From Terrimicrobium sacchariphilum (GTDB lineage: Bacteria > Verrucomicrobiota > Verrucomicrobiia > Chthoniobacterales > Terrimicrobiaceae): 64,000 nucleotides of DNA. The translations under genes were made by a program, and so were the position numbers. The notes under the pieces are model-generated. The model saw only the letters and a list, made by a program, of their open reading frames with translations. It ran no database searches and was not told where the DNA came from. The stretch lies in contig NZ_BDCO01000002.1 of NCBI RefSeq assembly GCF_001613545.1, positions 682,001 to 746,000 on the forward strand. Reading direction: 5' to 3'. Below, in pieces: positions 26,301-34,456 of the stretch (its first letter is position 1; each line of letters begins with the position of its first letter).

Positions 26301-27621
26301 GCGCATTGACCAGGTGCTTTCCGGTTATCAACCGGACCTGGTTTTTCGAACCTCCCCCGCGGCTCCCAAGGGACCGGCCTATCCTCGTGCGACCGCCCGC
26401 GCCCAGTGGCATCAACTCGGGACGCCGGGTGCGGCGGGTCCCATGAGCACAGGCTATCGGCAGAACCAGCTCACATGGGCGGGCCCCTCCCCGGCACTCA
26501 TGGCGCAAACCGGGCGCAACGGATTTCTTTCCGGGCAGTTGGGCAACCCGGGCGTGCCGCCGACGACCGAAGCCATCGTCGGAGGGATCTTTACCGCCAC
26601 CGGACAGGTCAATCCCAGTTGGGACTGGACCATGATGCCGGGCAATCGCATGGATGGCGGCATGCTGGCCCGCCCGGACCAGGACTACCAGACTCTCTTC
26701 CTGGATTTCTCTGACAAAGCTTTTGTCGGCACTCCGTATTTCCTGCGCTACAGCGCCTACGGCTCCTCGGGATCGAATTACTTCTCGCCCAACAGGCAGG
26801 TGCCTTCGCCTGTCATCCTGGGTACGCTGCCGTCCTCGCTGACGACGGGATGGCAGACGCTGGCCTTTTCTCCCAATCCGGCGGCAGGCAGCAGCCACCC
26901 GGGCTTGACCAGCCCGCCGGATCATTTGCTTCTCGATCTGTTCTGGATGCCGGTCGCGGAGCCTTACCCCATCAGCGATCAGTTTTCCACGGCCGGCAAG
27001 GTGAACCTCAACTACCAGATCGCTCCGTTCAGCTACATCGTGCGCAAGACGGCGCTCCATGCGCTGCTAAAGTCCACCTGGCTGCCTGCTTTGCCAGAGT
27101 CGGCGGCCACGGACTACAAGAGCCACGCCAATATCCGCGGAGCGGTGACCAAGACGCGTTACCCGCTCAATATCAGCGAGACCTTGAAGGATTTCGACAC
27201 GAGGTTTTCGTCGGGCGATGTCTTTCGCTCCGCCTCCCAGCTCTGTGAGATGTACCTGGTGCCGGAGGGGGAGACTCTCTCATCCACCAAGTCGTCCTTC
27301 TGGAATGGCAAGCGCTTCACCGCTGATAACCTTCGCGAGCAGCCGTACGACCACCTTTACTCCCGGGTCACGACGAAATCGAATACCTTCACCGTCCACT
27401 GGCGCGTGCAGTCCCTGCGGAAGTCGCCGGGGTCCGCCGCGACGGTGTGGGATGAATCCAAGGATCGCGTGGCGGCGGAACTGCGTGGGTCGACCCTTAT
27501 CGAGCGCTACATCGATCCCAATGCGACGAACATCCCCGACTACGCCACCTCGACCTCGGCACAGCCCCTGGGCAACTTCTATCGCTGGCGCGTGGTTTCC
27601 GAGACCTTCTTCCAGCCCTGA
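23344..27621 (+). CDS. Verru_Chthon cassette protein A (cassette 1), very large GspK-like protein
   Basis: About 1425 residues; it starts 1 nt after protein C. The N-terminus is RQRAFALVLVLIVIVLAATMAVFFL, a pilin-type helix without Glu at position 5. Blocks shared with the second cassette copy include WASQPGM(V/I)RTY, PMPV(K/R)WLYVL, DDE(T/S)SKVN(V/I)NTASE, IPGFGGN, DHLLLDLFWMP and a C-terminal ERYIDP...FYRWRV. The K-x-N-x-N-T-A block is reminiscent of GspK, the tip pseudopilin that also lacks Glu5, but GspK proteins are only about 300 residues. The large extra region is of unknown function and could bind substrate or cargo. Confidence 0.85.
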   Translation: MKHLPRQRAFALVLVLIVIVLAATMAVFFLASAGQERRGVDLYGRGSQARHLAGMAVSRVMGQIGAATKEGSASDPVAWASQPGMVRTYGKNGNPKSIYKLYSWDTDLLKAGTGYNPFTSSEMPPAGWKNQPQMYTDLNQAINGVYPIVDPGALNMVEGFSIDSSNAAVAGSGSQAPMPVKWLYVLEDGQMVAGSGASGSSVTVTGASPTNPIVGRVAFWTDDETSKVNVNTASEGEFWDTPKSATRDEMQFAANPPVRYEFQRTPGHPAMTSLSAVFPELMTGSRWGSTSTYRQELRRLYTLTPRVSGGVIGGSGDGGSEGGTLPVASYTTDYSLTTLPTIPSKITLDSDRLYATVDDFWFRPDRSAQSAFTSASSPVSVSSFEKRQFFLTANSRAPETTLFETPRVSLWPVTWPWPSSYFRQMKNPATFRGRNSGAAPSSVDPASPIDQNPWMTAEERLLAFCATLNATSSAPLRYYFQRQNPDSPSHDWTNIQRNQQLVNYLRTTFDRDIPGFGGNLASHWGSGAADAIALGTFDFSRSMINQVTMASTAANTVTPGANEVGYSFTGLASRDIWINGTRRQTYAEPNAYTVAPLHATVNGSTYTTQGSYPRLTGVSVLFYATARRLPVPPAPAPPARATGGNPENDYYNPFNWQYLINAGPTYGGSGDYPVGSQTTQMRAVMLFNFAGLASGVVPAAPFFWIKVKGESFKVNGSAINLPSATGRQVQWSAWLPNATMNPLFYPLFDKERNTPKVFENTSSAAGYWSLVSDPITVSPDSLQFTFSGEPITVEIYAPFSDNLETDPTGTASQLVSSQVIDFAQWSQTLPVPIAPRWNVRDEGSSPSTLRPDPRVTNFQTPEARSMSWAFTEIAPNITNPTLPISPEQMRDTTVAMNTRTIPYAYMGSTGLVSPIFENRVKALSGRNAGVFFAENTSTSLDNTTVDAPPLEGVPLITPFDTVISMVADPAGAGNGDPRLGSSVAFKRIDQVLSGYQPDLVFRTSPAAPKGPAYPRATARAQWHQLGTPGAAGPMSTGYRQNQLTWAGPSPALMAQTGRNGFLSGQLGNPGVPPTTEAIVGGIFTATGQVNPSWDWTMMPGNRMDGGMLARPDQDYQTLFLDFSDKAFVGTPYFLRYSAYGSSGSNYFSPNRQVPSPVILGTLPSSLTTGWQTLAFSPNPAAGSSHPGLTSPPDHLLLDLFWMPVAEPYPISDQFSTAGKVNLNYQIAPFSYIVRKTALHALLKSTWLPALPESAATDYKSHANIRGAVTKTRYPLNISETLKDFDTRFSSGDVFRSASQLCEMYLVPEGETLSSTKSSFWNGKRFTADNLREQPYDHLYSRVTTKSNTFTVHWRVQSLRKSPGSAATVWDESKDRVAAELRGSTLIERYIDPNATNIPDYATSTSAQPLGNFYRWRVVSETFFQP

Positions 27622-27664
27622 AAACGCCCCATTTTCCTCTCTCGGCAGGAATTTTCCTTGCAAA

Positions 27665-27678
27665 ATCACACGATTGAT
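27665..27678. promoter_or_regulatory. LacI-type operator, site 6
   Basis: ATCACACGATTGAT lies in the 87-bp gap between cassette proteins A and D, 30 bp before D. TTGCAA at 27658-27663 precedes it, as at site 1. The 14 bp are identical to site 8 before the alginate-lyase-type gene. It implies that D has its own regulated promoter. Confidence 0.65.
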
Positions 27679-27708
27679 TATCTATTGCAATCAAGCACTT
27701 GGTGAGCG

Positions 27709-28383
27709 ATGCTTTCTTCCCCCCACATGTCTTCTTCTCTTTCCAAATCGGCGGTTTTCCGTCGGCGAGCGGCAGGCTTCACATTGATCGAACTGCTGTC
27801 GGTGATGGCGATCATTTCGATCCTTGCGGTAACGACGCTGCCTGCGATCCGTGGCACGCTCGATGGCGTAACGATCAGCGGAGCAGCTGGGGTGGTCGAA
27901 TCAGAGCTCTCCTATGCCCGGCAGGTCGCCATGAGTCGGAATCTCCCTGTCGAGGTTCGGTTTTATAAGCACGATGACGGCAATGGCCTGGCCTGGCGTG
28001 CCGTGGCCTCGGTGATACCATCCTCTGTCAGCGGTGCGACCGGGGACGAGTGGCTGAGCCGGGGCAAGGTGCTTCCGGGAAATGTCATTGCTGACGATGC
28101 CCAGGAATATTCCACCCTTATCTCGCTGGCTGGCTCGGCGTCGACGAACGCAGGTCCCTGGACGGCGACGGAGTCGGCCTCCGCGCCTGGCATCCTGCGC
28201 GGCAAGTCCTATGTGGGATTCCGGTTCCGCCCGGATGGCTCGATCAATCTGCCCAATGGCCAGCCATGGTGCCTGACGCTGCGCAGCTCCACCAGCCGCC
28301 AGTCCGGATCTGCCCCGGCTGACAACTACGTATCCATCGTCCTCGATTCTCTGACCGGGCGCACGATGTCCTACCAACCCTGA
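27709..28383 (+). CDS. Verru_Chthon cassette protein D (cassette 1), GspH/FimT-like pseudopilin
   Basis: A 224-residue protein; an ATG at 27727 is an alternative start. The prepilin site is RAAG-FTLIELLSVMAIISI (Gly before the cut, Glu5 present), followed by SGAAGVVESELSYARQVAMSRNLPVEVRFY, a pattern typical of GspH/FimT (the helix plus 'A-R-x-x-A-x-x-x-x' segment). SYVGFRFRPDGSINLP is matched in the second copy by WSFRFRPDGSANVP. Unlike the copy in cassette 2, which overlaps A by 4 nt, this gene is separated from A by 87 bp containing an operator. Confidence 0.85.
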   Translation: MLSSPHMSSSLSKSAVFRRRAAGFTLIELLSVMAIISILAVTTLPAIRGTLDGVTISGAAGVVESELSYARQVAMSRNLPVEVRFYKHDDGNGLAWRAVASVIPSSVSGATGDEWLSRGKVLPGNVIADDAQEYSTLISLAGSASTNAGPWTATESASAPGILRGKSYVGFRFRPDGSINLPNGQPWCLTLRSSTSRQSGSAPADNYVSIVLDSLTGRTMSYQP

Positions 28384-28413
28384 AGCGGGTGAGGGCTGGC
28401 CCTCGCAAATCTC

Positions 28414-29334
28414 ATGAAGAAATCGCTAGTGATCTGCTGCGGAGCCATGCTCGCGCTTGGCAGCCCGATGAGCCGGGCGCAGGGAGGCGCGCCGGTCCAA
28501 CAAGGCAGCGAACTCGTGCGGGGGGTGAACTGCGGGTTGCCGGCGGACGCGGTGCTGGAAAAGGCGACAGAGACGGTTTTCAAAGAGCCGGTTGTCATTA
28601 CTGGAAAGCTACTGGGACCAGTCAAAACAACGCACAGCGAAGGCGTCGTGAAGTTTGTGAAGTGCCGTTTTGTCAATACGGGCTATGTGCCTCTCTCCGA
28701 AGGGGACAAGGCCTCGCCGGGGACGGCCTACTTTACTGTGCAGCGGGCAGGGAAGGGATCGGTCGAACTGGAGGATTGTGAAGTGCTGGGAGGCAAGAGC
28801 GTGGCGATCATGGGCGTCGACAAGATCACGCGGACCTATGTGGCCGGAGGCAACGACCTGTTCCGCCCCCCCGAGGGAGAATCGTTTTACACAGAGGTGC
28901 TGGGGGAGGGGCTCATCATGGACAGCCCTGCGTCGCATAGCGACATCCTGCAGGTCACCTTTGGCAAGGACCGCACGCCGGATAACCCGGCGGTCGCAAC
29001 CATCCATCTGCTGCGCTGCAAGTTTGACGCCCGGGGCCGCGCGGGTGGGGATGGCAGGTCTCTGGATGCCGTGAACGGCGCCATTCAGCTTGGGAGTTTT
29101 GGGCCAAACACGGGAGTGACGGGTGAGATCACCGACTGCTATTTCGACGGGGGCGCGTTTTCGCTCGCCGGGGGAGATCACGGTGATGCCGGGAAGCCGA
29201 TTGTCCTGCGGGGTAATAAATTCGGGCGGCTTTCCAAGTACGGCCCCATCAATCCCCGCTGGCGGGAAAATCAGGATATTGACGACTCCAATGTCTGGGC
29301 CGACACCGGCGAGCCGGTCAAGGGCAGGCAGTAG
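28414..29334 (+). CDS. secreted beta-helix-like protein
   Basis: A 306-residue protein with a signal peptide (MKKSLVICCGAMLALGSPMSRAQ). The mature part reads as short repeated strands with turn asparagines and glycines (VKFVKCRFVNTGYVPL, SVELEDCEVLGGKSVAIMG, IHLLRCKFDARG, GEITDCYFDGGAFSLAGG, IVLRGNKFGRLS), which is the pattern of a right-handed parallel beta-helix as in pectate-lyase-like folds. No catalytic motif can be assigned. A short GC-rich inverted repeat (28391-28404) lies in the 30-bp gap after cassette protein D, so co-transcription with D is likely but not certain. The deacetylase follows 23 nt later. Confidence 0.65.
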   Translation: MKKSLVICCGAMLALGSPMSRAQGGAPVQQGSELVRGVNCGLPADAVLEKATETVFKEPVVITGKLLGPVKTTHSEGVVKFVKCRFVNTGYVPLSEGDKASPGTAYFTVQRAGKGSVELEDCEVLGGKSVAIMGVDKITRTYVAGGNDLFRPPEGESFYTEVLGEGLIMDSPASHSDILQVTFGKDRTPDNPAVATIHLLRCKFDARGRAGGDGRSLDAVNGAIQLGSFGPNTGVTGEITDCYFDGGAFSLAGGDHGDAGKPIVLRGNKFGRLSKYGPINPRWRENQDIDDSNVWADTGEPVKGRQ

Positions 29335-29357
29335 GTATTTTCGCACGCATCGATTTC

Positions 29358-30431
29358 ATGAAAACCAAACGACACATTCTTTCTCTTTGTCTGGCGCTGC
29401 CGCTGGTGCTGCAGGCGGCCACGGCTGATCCCAAAAAAGCTGGAGAGCGATTCAAGGCCGGGGAGATTACCTGGCCGTCATCGCCGGGCGACGCCGAGAT
29501 CTGCATGTGGAAGGATGACAAGATCGCGCCCGTGAGCGTGACCGTGGATGACAACTGGGCCTCCGAGGTGCCGTGGTGGCTGGAGCAAAGCGCGAAGTAC
29601 GGGAACTTTCCCGTCACGTGGTTCATCATCTCGCATAAAGTCGGAGGCCGCAGCGATGGCGGCACCTGGGCTCTTTGGAGTGACGTGGTCGCCAAGGGTC
29701 ACGATGTCCAGTCCCATACCCACACCCACCTCCAGACGGAAGATCCCGCCTGGCTGGGCATGGAGGGGGAATACTCGGAATCCAAAAAGATCATCGAGGC
29801 AAACATCCCCGGGCATCGCGTGCGGATGCTCGCCTATCCCGGGGGGAAAGGCATGGAGATGAACAGCGAGGAACTCGCGGCCAAGTATTATGCCGGGGCG
29901 CGGTGGGCCACTGGCACTCTGGTACCTGCGGGCGCCATCCCATTCATGGGCATACGCGCGGTCACGGAAAGCTCCTTCAACAACCCCGCGGCAAATTGGG
30001 CTGATCCCAAGCGCATCCTCGATCCCTCCGACAAGATGTATCGCACCTGGTGCGTGATGATCTACCACGGCGCCGGGGACAAGGTGGCGGATCGCCCCTT
30101 CTTCCACTGGCTGGCGGACAACCAGGATAAGCTTTGGCTCTCCCGGTTTTGCGATGCCTCCCTGTACGGGCAGGAGCGCGAAGCTGCAGCTGTGAAGGTG
30201 ACGGAAAATGGACCGTCGAAGATCGAGTTTGAGCTTACGGATACCCTCGATAATGCGGTTTACGATCAGCCTCTGACGGTCAAGGTCCGCTTGCCGGACG
30301 GCTGGAAGGCCGTCGCGGCCACCCAGGGCGACCAGCCTGTGGAGGCGAAGTTTATCACCAAGGACGGCAGCCCGTACGCGCTGGTGGACGCCGTCCCCGA
30401 CAAGGGCAAGGTCTCCCTGGTCTCCCGGTAA
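29358..30431 (+). CDS. secreted polysaccharide deacetylase, CE4-like
   Basis: A 357-residue protein with a signal peptide (MKTKRHILSLCLALPLVLQAATA). The NodB-type deacetylase motifs are present: VSVTVDDNW with the catalytic/metal Asp pair at about residues 64-65, and the metal-binding SHTHTH at about 119-124, followed by MLAYPGGKG. A small C-terminal beta domain follows. Family members remove N- or O-acetyl groups from polysaccharides such as chitin, peptidoglycan or xylan. Here it probably removes acetyl groups from the glycan attacked by the neighbouring lyases, but this is inference. Confidence 0.8.
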   Translation: MKTKRHILSLCLALPLVLQAATADPKKAGERFKAGEITWPSSPGDAEICMWKDDKIAPVSVTVDDNWASEVPWWLEQSAKYGNFPVTWFIISHKVGGRSDGGTWALWSDVVAKGHDVQSHTHTHLQTEDPAWLGMEGEYSESKKIIEANIPGHRVRMLAYPGGKGMEMNSEELAAKYYAGARWATGTLVPAGAIPFMGIRAVTESSFNNPAANWADPKRILDPSDKMYRTWCVMIYHGAGDKVADRPFFHWLADNQDKLWLSRFCDASLYGQEREAAAVKVTENGPSKIEFELTDTLDNAVYDQPLTVKVRLPDGWKAVAATQGDQPVEAKFITKDGSPYALVDAVPDKGKVSLVSR

Positions 30432-30571
30432 GGCAGTCTTTGGAGGTCTCGCTCATCGGCCTGAGAGAGGCTTCCTTTGCCGCAACCCGGAATTGGCCGC
30501 CTGGAAAGTGCATTGCCCAGTCCTTGGATTCCATGCGATCTCATAAATTCAGTTCTCCCGCAGGCCTTGTA

Positions 30572-30585
30572 GTAACACGTTTGAT
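30572..30585. promoter_or_regulatory. LacI-type operator, site 7
   Basis: GTAACACGTTTGAT keeps the right half (CGTTTGAT) of the consensus and part of the left half. It lies 42 bp before the start of LacI regulator 2, which suggests autoregulation. Confidence 0.5.
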
Positions 30586-30627
30586 TTGACCTTTGAGGCC
30601 TTCCGGATGCACATTTGTCCCAACTCC

Positions 30628-31671
30628 ATGGTTTCACTGAAACGCATCGCGGCGGAACTCGATGTTTCCTACAGCCTGGTTTCCAAGGTGCTGAACGGGC
30701 GGCTGGGAACGACGGGAGTAAGTGCCAAGACCCAGGACGCAATCCGGAAAAAGGCGCGCCAGTTGAACTACGTACCCAACCGGCTTGCCGTCGCGTTGAA
30801 GGCGGGGCGCAAGGGCGCGATCGGCGTCTTTTTTCATCACCTCGGCACGCCGGGCAGCGACCTGAGTGATCGCCTGCTCAAGGGGCTGGCGGAGGAACTC
30901 GACAAGATCGCCGTCCGCATGTGGCTGCGCTTCTTCTTTACCGATGAGGAATTTGCCGAGGCCTGCGACTCGCGGCTCAAGAGCGAAGTCGACGGTCTCA
31001 TCGTTACAGGAGTGTATCACCCGGGGCTCTGGAAAAAACTGCGGGAGCTGGAGGAGAGCGGGTTGCCGGTGCTCACGCTGTTCAACGATGTGCCGGAGGG
31101 CTCGTCCGACGAGCGCGTGACGAGCGTGAGGGTCTGCTATGAGACGCATGGGTATCTCCCGACCCGGCATCTGCTGGAGCTCGGGCATCGCAGGCTGGCC
31201 TGCGTGGCTACGTTCGAAAGCCGCACCGCCGGGTTTGAGCGTGCTCATCGGGAGGCGGGCGTGCCGATCGATCGACGGATGATTATCCCGACGAAGGGAT
31301 TTCTCATGGAGGATGGCCGCTTCGCCGTGGAGAGGCTCTGCAAACTCGGCCAGATGCCGGAGGGAATCGTCTGCCAGTCCGATGCCCAGGCCAATGGCGT
31401 GATCAACGAACTCATGATCCGGGGACTGAGGGTGCCTGATGATGTCAAGGTCACCGGCGTCGATAACTCGCCGCTGGCTGAAGACAGCATCGTCCCGATC
31501 ACATCGATGACCTCTGAGATGCGCCGGGCTGGTCACAGGGCCGTAAAGCTCCTCATGCAAAAGATCGAGGGAAAGGCGGTCGAATCCGTCGTCTACCAGC
31601 CAAAGCTGGTGGGCCGCACCTCCACCGGCATGCCCGTACTCCGCGGAGTCGATCGCAGCCTGCTCGAATAA
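30628..31671 (+). CDS. LacI-family transcriptional regulator 2
   Basis: About 347 residues, the same length as LacI regulator 1. The helix-turn-helix and hinge are identical through the first 33 residues and nearly so to residue 65. The sensor domain is clearly homologous (IGVFFHHLGTPGSDLSDRLLKGL, GIVCQSDAQANGVINEL, VTGVDNSPLAEDS) but differs at many positions in the middle, where ligand contacts are expected. Thus the two proteins should read the same operators while responding to different or overlapping inducers. The frame reaches 30586, but the Met at 30628 matches the paralog's start. Confidence 0.9.
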   Translation: MVSLKRIAAELDVSYSLVSKVLNGRLGTTGVSAKTQDAIRKKARQLNYVPNRLAVALKAGRKGAIGVFFHHLGTPGSDLSDRLLKGLAEELDKIAVRMWLRFFFTDEEFAEACDSRLKSEVDGLIVTGVYHPGLWKKLRELEESGLPVLTLFNDVPEGSSDERVTSVRVCYETHGYLPTRHLLELGHRRLACVATFESRTAGFERAHREAGVPIDRRMIIPTKGFLMEDGRFAVERLCKLGQMPEGIVCQSDAQANGVINELMIRGLRVPDDVKVTGVDNSPLAEDSIVPITSMTSEMRRAGHRAVKLLMQKIEGKAVESVVYQPKLVGRTSTGMPVLRGVDRSLLE

Positions 31672-31725
31672 AATCGGCGCTTAATATCTCTCTCTCCATG
31701 GACTTGGAAAATCAGGTTGCAGTGA

Positions 31726-31739
31726 ATCACACGATTGAT
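31726..31739. promoter_or_regulatory. LacI-type operator, site 8
   Basis: ATCACACGATTGAT, identical to site 6, 77 bp before the alginate-lyase-type gene. TTGCAG (31718-31723) and TAAGGT 17 bp further on would be a promoter with the operator inside its spacer. Confidence 0.65.
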
Positions 31740-31816
31740 TAAGGTAAGAAAATCACCCGCTTCCGGCGGGCTGGCCGCGGAGCCGAGACATCCCGCGCGC
31801 AACATCCCTCCCCCCT

Positions 31817-34384
31817 ATGCAGACTTCCCGAACGAGCATCTTTCTGGCCGTGATCGCGGCAGGTGTGACCTGTGCCATGGCGCAATCGTTGACCTACACG
31901 CCGCAGATGAGCCCCGCGAACATCGCGCCGACCCCCGCCACGACCGCGGGGAGTGCCGCGAAAGTCTCCGGCGAGCCTCGCATGACCAAGGGGCATCCCT
32001 GCACGCTCTGGGACCAGCAGGATATCGATGATCTGAAAGGCCGGCTGGCCGACAGCAAGGAGATGCAGGACAGCCTCGCCAGGCTGAAGCGGGACCTGGA
32101 CAAGTCTCTTGGCCAGGCCATCACGCCGGTCGCGCAGGGCGGCGAGCCGCCGACCAAGGAGGACTACCGCAGGCATCGGGACAGCTCCGCGACCATCTCC
32201 GACATGGGGATCGGCTATGTGATGACGGGGAATGAAGAGTATGGGGAGTACGCGAAGAAGCTCCTTCTCGAATATGCCCGGGGCTACAAGAACATGCCTC
32301 ATCCCAAGGACTGGACGGAGAAGCGTTATCGCAGCGCCCAGGATGGACGTCTCACCGGGCAGTTCCTTGAGGATGGATTCTGGCTGGCTCGCGCTGCCTT
32401 CGGAGCGGACCTCATTTACAACCTGAAATCGTGGACGCCGGAGGAGCGCCAACAGGTGAAGGACTTTTTCGCCGATGTAGCCTCCCAGTTTTATCACCCT
32501 GTGATGACGGGAAACACCTACATCAACGCGACCCATAATCGCGCGGCGCTGTGCACATCGGCGGTGCTGATGGCAGGATACGCGACGGATAATGAGGATC
32601 TCGTCCATATCGCGCTCTATGGAGAGGGCGGCACGAAGGAAGCGCCGACCGGAGGCGTGCTCGGCACGCATTTCACCTCGAAGTGCATCCGCCCCGACGG
32701 GCTGTGGGTCGAGGGGGCTCCGGCCTATCAAGCGGGAATCGCCTCGTGCGGACTGCTCAACGATGCGGAGACGCTCTGGCATCACGGTATTGACCTCTAC
32801 CGCTACGACAATGGTGCGTTGAAGCGGTTGCTCGATTCCGCCATCGTACTGGCATACCCCACGCCCAGGCTCGACATCCCGGCCCTGCACGACTCCGCTC
32901 CGTTTGAACTGCTCCCCGAGGCCGACTGGCAGAGCAATGAGGTGGGCATGCCGTACATGTACGGCTATCGGCGCTATCAGGATCCCGCCTACATCCCGAT
33001 CGTGAAAAACGCCTCCAAGCAGCTTTCGATGACGATTCACGCCGGTCCTCCGTCGCTCTTTCCGGAGCTGGCAGATTCCTCGGCAGCGGTAAAGCGCAGC
33101 GCCGAGAGCGCCAACTATTTTGCGGTGGGTTATGGAGTGCTGCGAGTGCCGACACCCGAGAATTGGAACCAGGTGCTGATGGAGTACGGGGAAAGCGGGA
33201 GCCACGGCCATCCCTCGAAACTCGCCATCGACATCTTCGCGATGAACGAGGTGCTGTCACCTTTCCCCGGCGTGATCTTTCCGTACAACGACCCGATGGA
33301 CCCGAAGTGGTACTGGACCACTCTGGCAAACTGTGCGCTCACGGTGGACGAGAAATCGCAAGTCTTCTCGGGCAATATCTACAAGCAGCCCAAGGGGACG
33401 CCGCTACCCGTGGCGGAGCAGATGGTCTTTGCCCCGGCGGAAACCATGGGAATGCAGCGGGCGTGGTCCGATACGCTCGCGGTGGACAAGATCTCTCAAG
33501 ACCGGGCCCTTTTCATCACGCCGAACTACCTCGCCGATCTCTTCGCCGCAGCCGGTGACAAGGAGCACAAGTACGATCTGGCCTGGCATTTCCGGGGCAA
33601 GCTCGACGTGGGGCTCAAGATGTCGCCCTTTACTTTTCCGGAGCCGGTCAACGACGGATACAATGCCCTGGGAAACCCCACCCGTTCGGAGGTGACCGAT
33701 CAGGCGTGGACGGCGAATATCACGACTCCGGGCGGCAAGGCGGCGCGGTTCTTTGCCGCGGGTGGCGCTCCCACCGAGGTGGTGGCGGCCGATGGGCACT
33801 TCCGGGTCAAGGGCAAGGATGAGTTTCCTCCGACCCTGCTGGAGCGGCGTTCCGGAGCGAAGGATGTCCTGTTCGGAAGTGTTATTGACTTTTCCTGCGG
33901 AGCTTCCGCCAGCGTCAAGGAGGTGAAGCAAAGCGGTGGTATCGCCGAGGGGTATGGCGCTCTGGAGATTCAGACCGCGACGGGGAATGACGTTTGCTTC
34001 GTTTCCTACCGTCCTGCCGGTGTTCTCAAGGCGGCTGGCATCGAGACGGATGCCGTGCAGGCCTACTCACGCATCGAGGCGGGAGCCGTTACCGCGCTTT
34101 ACCTGGCCGGAGGAAAATCCCTCAAGAGCGGAGACGGTCAGATCTCCCGGAGCGAACCCGGCCTCGCCTACGTGGAGAAGGATGCGTCGGGACAGTTTAT
34201 CGTGGGAAATCCTTCGCCGACAGATGCGGTCGTGACCGTCACCCTGCCTGCTCTGGCGGGACTCGTGGCGCATGAACTTCATCCCGATGGAACGACGGGA
34301 GCCTCGGTCGAAACGGGAAGCGGCAGCGGGGGCATCGAGCTCAAGCTCAAGGCCGGAGCCCGGGTGCGGTTCGCCAAAGGCTAG
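31817..34384 (+). CDS. alginate lyase / heparinase II/III-type polysaccharide lyase
   Basis: An 855-residue secreted protein (signal peptide ending near CAMAQS). The N-terminal half is an alpha/alpha-toroid as in alginate_lyase domain proteins, with NTYINATHNRAALCTSAVLMAG near residue 234-255, carrying the Asn-x-x-x-Asn/His type residues used by PL15/PL17 enzymes. The C-terminal half is heparinase II/III-like beta-sheet, with GESGSHGHPSKLAIDIFAMNEV near residue 457 including a conserved-looking His. These enzymes cleave uronate-containing glycans by beta-elimination. Alginate, heparin-like or other uronans cannot be told apart by eye. A LacI-type operator precedes the gene. Confidence 0.8.
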   Translation: MQTSRTSIFLAVIAAGVTCAMAQSLTYTPQMSPANIAPTPATTAGSAAKVSGEPRMTKGHPCTLWDQQDIDDLKGRLADSKEMQDSLARLKRDLDKSLGQAITPVAQGGEPPTKEDYRRHRDSSATISDMGIGYVMTGNEEYGEYAKKLLLEYARGYKNMPHPKDWTEKRYRSAQDGRLTGQFLEDGFWLARAAFGADLIYNLKSWTPEERQQVKDFFADVASQFYHPVMTGNTYINATHNRAALCTSAVLMAGYATDNEDLVHIALYGEGGTKEAPTGGVLGTHFTSKCIRPDGLWVEGAPAYQAGIASCGLLNDAETLWHHGIDLYRYDNGALKRLLDSAIVLAYPTPRLDIPALHDSAPFELLPEADWQSNEVGMPYMYGYRRYQDPAYIPIVKNASKQLSMTIHAGPPSLFPELADSSAAVKRSAESANYFAVGYGVLRVPTPENWNQVLMEYGESGSHGHPSKLAIDIFAMNEVLSPFPGVIFPYNDPMDPKWYWTTLANCALTVDEKSQVFSGNIYKQPKGTPLPVAEQMVFAPAETMGMQRAWSDTLAVDKISQDRALFITPNYLADLFAAAGDKEHKYDLAWHFRGKLDVGLKMSPFTFPEPVNDGYNALGNPTRSEVTDQAWTANITTPGGKAARFFAAGGAPTEVVAADGHFRVKGKDEFPPTLLERRSGAKDVLFGSVIDFSCGASASVKEVKQSGGIAEGYGALEIQTATGNDVCFVSYRPAGVLKAAGIETDAVQAYSRIEAGAVTALYLAGGKSLKSGDGQISRSEPGLAYVEKDASGQFIVGNPSPTDAVVTVTLPALAGLVAHELHPDGTTGASVETGSGSGGIELKLKAGARVRFAKG

Positions 34385-34456
34385 GTCGGCGACCAGACCC
34401 ATCCGCAGATATGCGCCTCACCGGCAGGCTATCCGGACCTTGCCGGGGCGGACGAT

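Noticed and set aside
31739-33211. 490-codon open frame antisense to the alginate-lyase-type gene
   Set aside because: No recognisable motif; the plus-strand frame has a signal peptide and lyase features over its whole length.
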